A DNA stretch of 6,976 nucleotides from Methanobacterium sp. PtaU1.Bin242 (lineage in GTDB: Archaea; Methanobacteriota; Methanobacteria; Methanobacteriales; Methanobacteriaceae): assembly GCA_002067565.1 (NCBI GenBank), contig MVQZ01000270.1, forward strand, positions 1-6,976, read 5' to 3'. The translations under genes were made by a program, and so were the position numbers. The notes beneath the pieces are model-generated. The model saw only the letters and a list, made by a program, of their open reading frames with translations, ran no database searches and had not been told where the DNA came from. Below, piece by piece: positions 1 through 6,976 of this stretch; within the stretch, counting starts at the first letter, position 1; every line of letters starts with the position of its first letter.

Positions 1-795
1 AATATTCATTGTTGAGTTATTTGCATATCTAATTGTATAGGTGAATTGATTCCCAGGTTTAACTGGATCTTGTGAATCTAATTTATAGATTGCAAGTTGA
101 GGAACTGAACTTACAACATTAATAACTTCATTAGAAGTAATAGGTCCTTGTTCATCTGAATTAACAATTGCTGTGTTGGTAATTAAACCAAAACCTTCAT
201 AACCAATAAACAAGATGCAGGCTCCTATTATTATGTTAGACACACTGTGTAGATGAGAAATAGCAAGTAGTGATGGTTTGATAAAGAAAAAGCCTAAACA
301 TGCAAATGATAAAAGTATAGCTAGTTTAACTCCCACAATAAATGTTTCAGATCTTCCCACACTTCTAGTTCCCAAAACATTGATTAAAGTAAATATCAAT
401 ACTATGGCAACTGCAAAAATATTTACACTCACCCCGGAAATATCTGGAGGTAAAAAGGTAGCAGCATAATTTCCAAATCCTTCGGCATAGACTGCCAGGG
501 CAAAAACATAACCAAACCACAACAGGAAATTGAATCCCCCACTTAAAATACCATCCCCAAAACCTCTTATTAGAAACTCCACCGCCCCTCCTGCTGAGGG
601 ATACTTGGTGCCTAATTTTGCGTAGGAATATGTACTGAGAAGTGCAATTACACCACCAAAAATAAACGATAAATAAACCACATTACCGGAAATCTCGGTT
701 ACAATGCCTAAGATAGAAAAAATACCCGCACCGATCATGCCACCTATACCAATGGCAATAGCAGACCATAGGCCTATTGATTTTTTATGGTTCAT
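1..795 (-). CDS. APC-family amino-acid permease N-terminal half fused in frame to a DUF11-like surface domain (partial, runs off left edge)
   Basis: The frame is open for 265 codons from ATG at 795 to the window edge. Residues 1 to about 204 are the first half of an amino-acid/polyamine/organocation permease, an integral membrane transporter. TM1 carries the family glycine-rich substrate loop (GIGGMIGAGIFS, about residues 16-27). Further hydrophobic segments lie at about 38-58, 85-108, 122-142, 150-175 and 187-205, the last holding GYEGFGLI as in TM6. After LITNTA (about 204-209) the sequence abruptly becomes soluble: NSDEQGPITSNEVINVV, then LAIYKLDSQDPVKPGNQFTYTIRYAN. That is the start of a DUF11-type repeat, normally extracellular. 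APC permeases usually have 12 segments and about 430-480 residues, so about half is missing. No strong ribosome site is seen before the ATG. The family call for each half is firm; whether the fusion exists in the organism is not. Confidence 0.85.
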   Translation of the reverse strand, partial: MNHKKSIGLWSAIAIGIGGMIGAGIFSILGIVTEISGNVVYLSFIFGGVIALLSTYSYAKLGTKYPSAGGAVEFLIRGFGDGILSGGFNFLLWFGYVFALAVYAEGFGNYAATFLPPDISGVSVNIFAVAIVLIFTLINVLGTRSVGRSETFIVGVKLAILLSFACLGFFFIKPSLLAISHLHSVSNIIIGACILFIGYEGFGLITNTAIVNSDEQGPITSNEVINVVSSVPQLAIYKLDSQDPVKPGNQFTYTIRYANNSTMNI

Positions 796-857
796 TTAAT
801 TCATTTATCTTTAATAAATTATTATAGATTAAATATACGATTATTCTGGATTTATTC

Positions 858-874
858 ATTTATATTTTTTTTAA
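858..874 (-). promoter_or_regulatory. candidate TATA/BRE promoter of the permease gene
   Basis: On the minus strand an A-run is followed by TATAAAT (AAAAAAAATATAAAT), resembling an archaeal BRE plus TATA box. A start about 25 nt downstream would leave a leader of roughly 40 nt before the ATG at 795. The surrounding 796-966 gap is almost pure A+T, so a chance match is possible. I see nothing else in this gap. Confidence 0.35.
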
Positions 875-966
875 TTGAAACAATGAATTAGGTTTTTTGA
901 TTAAACACGAGTAAATATTTATTTTTACACTTTATTAGCTAATTATAAATTAAAATAAATATTTAA

Positions 967-1644
967 TTATTTACTACTGTTACTGGGCAACCTTGGTATT
1001 AACCAGGCCAGGAAAGCATCTTCACTTCTTGACTGTATCCATACTCTTCCAGGTCCTGTTAACTCGACTACCAGGCCTTCTCCACTGAATAATGTGGATT
1101 TAATTCCGCCTATTTTGTTTACCTGGTAATCCACTCCTTCATCAAAGGCCACTATATGACCCGTGTCTACTGTGTAGGTTTCACCTTCCGCTAAGGTAAT
1201 GGGGTGGATGGCTCCGAAACTGGATGCAAACATACTGCCAGTTCCTTCAATTTTTAACAGGAATAGACCTTCTCTGGAGAAAAATGTTTTAGATCCTCCC
1301 CATTTGGTATCAATATCAATATCAATAGATCCAGCCATAAAAGAACCAGATTGAACTAATAACACTTCATTCTCCAGATCCATGGTATGAATATCCCCCG
1401 GTAAGGGAGGGGCCATGGTAATCTCACCAGGAGATTCAGCGGTGAACTTGTTGATAAAAAAGCTTTCCCCACCAAGCAGGCTTCTTTTTAAACCACCAAA
1501 AAGCCCCCCTTTCATTCCGGTTTCAATGGATATTCCACTGGACATACTTACCAATGCACCAGCCTCCGCATTAATCTGTTCAGAAGTTTCCAAATCCAAT
1601 TTTAGCAACGCATAAGACGGTTGATACAAAATTTCATAGTACAT
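967..1644 (-). CDS. TIGR00266 / AIM24-family protein
   Basis: A 225-residue soluble protein of the widespread TIGR00266/AIM24 family, an all-beta fold found in bacteria and archaea; its yeast relative is a mitochondrial inner-membrane protein. The biochemical role is not established. Family hallmarks are AEAGALVSMSSGI (26-38), the basic glycine-rich KGGLFGGLKRSLLGGESFF (45-63), GTGSMFASSFGAI (134-146), TGHIVAFDEGVDYQV (161-175) and the C-terminal GEGLVVELTGPGRVWIQSR (188-206). There is no signal peptide or membrane segment. The ATG at 1644 is preferred over an in-frame ATG at 1674: it is preceded by GAGAGGT with 7 nt spacing, and the family normally begins with a M-x-Y-E-I-like strand. The extra ten basic residues of the longer form match nothing in the family. 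It stands alone between A+T-rich gaps, so it is probably monocistronic. Confidence 0.88.
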   Translation of the reverse strand: MYYEILYQPSYALLKLDLETSEQINAEAGALVSMSSGISIETGMKGGLFGGLKRSLLGGESFFINKFTAESPGEITMAPPLPGDIHTMDLENEVLLVQSGSFMAGSIDIDIDTKWGGSKTFFSREGLFLLKIEGTGSMFASSFGAIHPITLAEGETYTVDTGHIVAFDEGVDYQVNKIGGIKSTLFSGEGLVVELTGPGRVWIQSRSEDAFLAWLIPRLPSNSSK

Positions 1645-1854
1645 TTTTTTACCTCTCAAGAAGAATTTCCTCATAAATATTATGTTAATCCAATCAGGAA
1701 TAATTTATTGATAGACTCAGAAAACAGATACTTCCAAATAAATGAATTATATTAATTTGAGAATGTTTGGTGCTTCTGAAGAGTTCACTAATAACCCAGA
1801 ATCATCCGATCTAAATATTAATTAAATCAAAGAAAAATGAAGAAATTATATAAT

Positions 1855-1877
1855 AAAAAAAGGATGTTATAAAAAAA
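1855..1877 (-). terminator. oligo-T transcription end for the surface-protein gene
   Basis: Directly after the TGA stop at 1880-1878 the minus strand reads T7 (1877-1871), a short spacer, then T7 again (1861-1855). Archaeal RNA polymerase terminates at such U-tracts without needing a hairpin. Two tracts within 23 nt of the stop codon make a good candidate. Confidence 0.55.
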
Positions 1878-2684
1878 TCACCGTTTAAAACCCTTCAAAG
1901 ATCCAACACCAATCAAAACCACAGCCAATGCTAAAACTGCCAGTGGAACACCAGTAGCTGGTAAAGGTATATTATTTCCAGTTGTAGTAGGTTGATTGGT
2001 CACAGCAGGACCGTTTATATCAGTATTGTTATTGGGTAATGGTTCTGGTGCGGTTGCTAGTTCTATGACTGGACTTCCAAATACATCGTCTGGTTCATTG
2101 TCCATGGATCCTTGTTTGATGTTTCCAGATATTTCGGTTGAACTGTCGACGTATATGGTTCCTATATTGAAGATTCCTCCTCCTTCTTTGGTGGCGATGT
2201 TGCCTGTGATCTTTGAGTTTAACAGGTATATGGTTCCGTTGTCATTGTAGATTCCCCCGCCTTTGTCTTTTTTACCGTTGGTAAGGGTTAATCCGCTGAT
2301 AATCATGGTATAGTAATGGATTGTGTCCCATCCTGCAAAGTACAGGACTCCACTTTTCTGCTGGCCGTCTATGATGGTTGTTTCGGGATCTTCTCCTACT
2401 AAATTCACACTTTTTATGTAAACGTTCAGATTTTCCTTATAGGTCCCGCTGGCAATGTAAATTGTACCATTATTATTAACTGTATTTATTGCACTGGTTA
2501 TAGTAGCTTTAGGCCCATCTCCAGTTGTTGAATCATATATGGCAGATTGGCCATTCCAGCTGTCATTTCCCTGGGTGCTGACGAAGATGTTATCTGCTGC
2601 AAAAGACGGATTAACTGCAAAAACAAATGCTGAAAAAACAAATAGACAAATTAACGCATTATATATAGATTTAGGATTATTCAT
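1878..2684 (-). CDS. small secreted beta-helix (adhesin-like) surface protein with LPATG wall-sorting tail
   Basis: A 268-residue exported protein. Residues 1-29 form a signal peptide (hydrophobic core about 9-24, cleavage after SFA). The segment NIFVSTQGNDSWNG at 32-45, followed by GPKATITSAINTVNNNGTIYIASGTY, is the opening of the pectin-lyase-like right-handed beta-helix proteins that methanogens annotate as adhesin-like. Two recognisable coils follow: GGGIYNDNGTIYLLNS (about 142-157) and GGGIFNIGTIYVDSS (about 168-182). A Pro/Asn/Thr-rich linker (about 211-238) leads to IPLPATGVP (239-247), a hydrophobic stretch and a basic KGFKR tail. This is the layout of a sortase substrate. At one or two visible pairs of coils it is far smaller than typical members. 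The start is set by the signal peptide; a G-rich GGGGG lies about 10 nt upstream. A specific ligand cannot be inferred. Confidence 0.85.
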   Translation of the reverse strand: MNNPKSIYNALICLFVFSAFVFAVNPSFAADNIFVSTQGNDSWNGQSAIYDSTTGDGPKATITSAINTVNNNGTIYIASGTYKENLNVYIKSVNLVGEDPETTIIDGQQKSGVLYFAGWDTIHYYTMIISGLTLTNGKKDKGGGIYNDNGTIYLLNSKITGNIATKEGGGIFNIGTIYVDSSTEISGNIKQGSMDNEPDDVFGSPVIELATAPEPLPNNNTDINGPAVTNQPTTTGNNIPLPATGVPLAVLALAVVLIGVGSLKGFKR

Positions 2685-2737
2685 TTAATTTATTCCCCCA
2701 AAAAAATTAATTAATTACAGATTTAAGTAATTAACAA

Positions 2738-2750
2738 TAATATAAATAAT
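2738..2750 (-). promoter_or_regulatory. candidate TATA box of the surface-protein gene
   Basis: The minus strand reads ATTATTTATATTATT, close to the archaeal TTTATATA consensus. It lies about 55-65 nt upstream of the ATG at 2684, giving a predicted leader of about 30 nt that contains the G5 element near 2694-2698. Confidence 0.5.
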
Positions 2751-2752
2751 TA

Positions 2753-2767
2753 CCTCTTCAGAAGGGT
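2753..2767. promoter_or_regulatory. short imperfect palindrome between two divergent promoters
   Basis: The 15-nt CCTCTTCAGAAGGGT has a perfect core CTTC-A-GAAG, with outer arms matching apart from one offset base. It lies between the predicted TATA box of the surface-protein gene (minus) and that of the box C/D sRNA (plus), where a regulator could reach both. The core recurs at 1773-1783 in opposite orientation. Function is inference only. Confidence 0.25.
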
Positions 2768-2772
2768 AGCAC

Positions 2773-2785
2773 AAATTATAATAAA
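2773..2785 (+). promoter_or_regulatory. candidate TATA box for the box C/D sRNA
   Basis: AAATTATAATAAA on the plus strand sits about 27 nt before the expected 5' end of the sRNA (near 2805). It supports the sRNA being transcribed from its own promoter and not processed from a neighbour; all adjacent genes lie on the other strand. The region is A+T-rich, so the match alone is weak. Confidence 0.35.
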
Positions 2786-2806
2786 CTTTAAAAGTTAATT
2801 AAATGA

Positions 2807-3639
<833 letters not shown>

Positions 3640-3643
3640 ATAA

Positions 3644-6169
<2,526 letters not shown>

Positions 6170-6177
6170 GATGAATG

Positions 6178-6182
6178 CACCT
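6178..6182 (-). promoter_or_regulatory. ribosome binding site of the ATPase gene
   Basis: AGGTG on the minus strand, complementary to the archaeal 16S 3' end, sits 8 nt before the ATG at 6169 and fixes that start. Confidence 0.6.
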
Positions 6183-6188
6183 GATATT

Positions 6189-6227
6189 TAATAATAAGTT
6201 TTTATTATTATTTAAATAAATTTTATC
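6189..6227 (-). promoter_or_regulatory. candidate ATPase promoter: TATA-like element plus 9-bp inverted repeat
   Basis: The minus strand carries GATAAAATTTATTTAAA (6227-6211), a possible BRE/TATA. Just downstream is a perfect 9-bp inverted repeat (6189-6197 with 6202-6210, 4-nt loop) near the expected transcription start. A second TATA-like stretch (AAATATAATATG) lies near 6260-6275. The whole 6170-6313 gap is extremely A+T-rich, so these are candidates only; nothing else is visible in the gap. Confidence 0.3.
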
Positions 6228-6313
6228 TAATAAATTGATTCTATTACTTTTCAAATTAATTCATATTATATTTAATTTCTAATAACTCATATAACCTGAT
6301 TTTAACTTTCATT

Positions 6314-6697
6314 TCATCTTCTTCTATAAAAAACTGCTTTTTTATAATTAATTAGTTCCATTTTCTCCCTGGTGTTGATAGAATCAGTGGAAAGGGGTTT
6401 TATTATCAGATCAGCCCCGGTAATCCTGGAAACTTTCTCCAGATGGGGGTGTAATTCTTCCGGTGGTCGTATGGAATAGATGAGTTCTGCATCCTTATAT
6501 ATTTTTAAGTGGGGATGGCCAATATCATCTTGGATGACCCCTTCATGAGAAGGTTTAATATCGGTCATAATGATATTCAACTTAAGGTGTTTTTCCAACT
6601 CACACGCCACCAGAGGGAATCTTCCCACTCCCACTTCCACAATCTTATGGGCATGGGCGTAGTTGCTGATGATGTATCTGGAAAAGTCACACCACAT
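6314..6697 (-). CDS. UPF0146 family protein (archaeal, Rossmann-like, function unknown)
   Basis: A 127-residue protein of the archaeal UPF0146 family, common in methanogens. No activity is established. The N-terminal half looks like a shortened Rossmann or methyltransferase-like fold: EVGVGRFPLVACEL (21-34) resembles the glycine-rich first strand and loop, and IIMTDIKP (42-49) the acidic end of strand 2. Family-specific blocks follow: QDDIGHPHLKIYKDAELIYSIRPPEEL (56-82), GADLIIKPLS (94-103) and the C-terminal ELINYKKAVFYRRR (114-127). It lacks the length of a full SAM methyltransferase domain, so calling it an enzyme would be guesswork. AGGTG lies 5 nt before the ATG at 6697, fixing the start. 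It diverges from the acetyltransferase gene by 36 bp. Confidence 0.85.
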   Translation of the reverse strand: MWCDFSRYIISNYAHAHKIVEVGVGRFPLVACELEKHLKLNIIMTDIKPSHEGVIQDDIGHPHLKIYKDAELIYSIRPPEELHPHLEKVSRITGADLIIKPLSTDSINTREKMELINYKKAVFYRRR

Positions 6698-6733
6698 TTT
6701 TACACCTTTTCAAACATTTTCTACAGGATATTT
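6698..6733. promoter_or_regulatory. 36-bp divergent spacer between the UPF0146 and rimI-like genes
   Basis: The spacer holds both ribosome sites: AGGTG (6703-6707) for the minus gene and AGGAT (6725-6729) for the plus gene. It is too short to contain two complete archaeal promoters. At least one TATA/BRE must therefore lie inside the opposing coding sequence. A TATA-like TTATCATAAATATCC on the minus strand overlaps the rimI start. Confidence 0.4.
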
Positions 6734-6976
6734 ATGATAATAAGAGAGTTTCGACGCCAGGATATTAAAAGAGTCCTGGAAATTGAGAAAGCATCCTTCA
6801 AAGATCCTTATCCATCTCATGTGTTGCTGGACATCTACAACTTGGGTGCGGGATTTTTGGTTGCTCAGCAAGATAATATGGTAGTAGGATATATTATATT
6901 TTGGATCAGATTTGAGAATGATGGTCACATTATCTCCATTGCGGTGGATAAAAAATATCAGAGAAAAAAAATTGGA
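6734..6976 (+). CDS. rimI: RimI-like protein N-terminal acetyltransferase (GNAT), 3' part outside the window
   Basis: Eighty-one codons from ATG at 6734, open to the right edge. The protein begins MIIREFRRQDIKRVLEIEKASFKDPYP, the usual opening of archaeal RimI/Ard1-type GNAT acetyltransferases. These transfer acetyl from acetyl-CoA to protein N-termini. GFLVAQQDNMVVGYIIF (about 40-56) is the central sheet and GHIISIAVDKKYQRKKIG (about 64-81) runs into the acetyl-CoA pyrophosphate loop. That loop normally fits Q/R-x-x-G-x-G/A; here the first glycine position is lysine (Gln-Arg-Lys-Lys-Ile-Gly), within a run of eight A's. AGGAT lies just upstream of the ATG. About 65-70 C-terminal residues would be expected beyond the window. 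Archaeal RimI is broader in substrate than the bacterial S18-specific enzyme. Confidence 0.85.
   Translation, partial: MIIREFRRQDIKRVLEIEKASFKDPYPSHVLLDIYNLGAGFLVAQQDNMVVGYIIFWIRFENDGHIISIAVDKKYQRKKIG

Noticed and set aside
278..469. Plus-strand ORF of 63 codons inside the permease gene
   Set aside because: It is antisense to a well-supported membrane protein, has low-complexity residues and no ribosome site; it is a shadow frame.
1645..1674. Ten-residue N-terminal extension of the TIGR00266 protein from ATG at 1674
   Set aside because: There is no ribosome site before 1674, whereas GAGAGGT precedes the ATG at 1644. The extension also covers that ribosome site and matches no family feature.
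1742..1825. Small plus-strand ORF of 27 codons in the 1645-1877 gap (MNYINLRMFGASEE...)
   Set aside because: There is no ribosome binding site, the residues match nothing recognisable, and an ORF this short is expected by chance. It is noted because the patch is less A+T-rich than its surroundings.
6710..6928. Minus-strand ORF of 72 codons opposite the rimI-like gene
   Set aside because: The plus strand here encodes a recognisable GNAT domain with its own ribosome site, and the minus frame has no family features.

Overview
The window looks like part of a methanogenic archaeon, most probably a Methanobacterium-like member of the Methanobacteriales. The reasons are: very A+T-rich gaps with archaeal TATA-like boxes and oligo-T ends; an archaeal UPF0146 protein; an archaeal RimI-type acetyltransferase; a beta-helix surface protein and a DUF11-type surface domain of the kind common in pseudomurein-walled methanogens; and a box C/D guide RNA. 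Family names rest on recognised motifs, not on database searches.

Layout, left to right. At 1-795 (minus) an APC-family amino-acid permease starts normally, but after about six membrane segments it runs in frame into a DUF11-like surface-protein domain and off the window edge. At 967-1644 (minus) is a TIGR00266/AIM24-family protein. At 1878-2684 (minus) is a small secreted beta-helix protein with an LPATG wall-sorting tail. At about 2807-2868 (plus) lies a box C/D sRNA gene that no ORF search would show. At 2866-3639 (minus) is cobalt-precorrin-6A reductase (cbiJ), placed 4 nt after the stop of a P-type Ca2+/Mn2+ ATPase at 3644-6169 (minus); the two look like one transcription unit. At 6314-6697 (minus) is a UPF0146 protein, divergent by 36 bp from a RimI-like acetyltransferase (6734 to the right edge, plus).

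Most of the genes are housekeeping: ion transport, cobamide synthesis, protein acetylation and surface display. Two things stand out. The C/D sRNA has near-ideal geometry: two 12-nt guides, perfect C and C' boxes, two CTGA boxes and a kink-turn-compatible terminal stem. By the N+5 rule its D' guide points at C34 of a CAU-anticodon tRNA, apparently an intron-containing elongator pre-tRNA-Met. The permease/DUF11 chimera is either a genuine recombination at a short shared sequence or an assembly join. No gene-free stretch exceeds 300 bases; the longest, 1645-1877, holds only an oligo-T terminator and a short palindrome.
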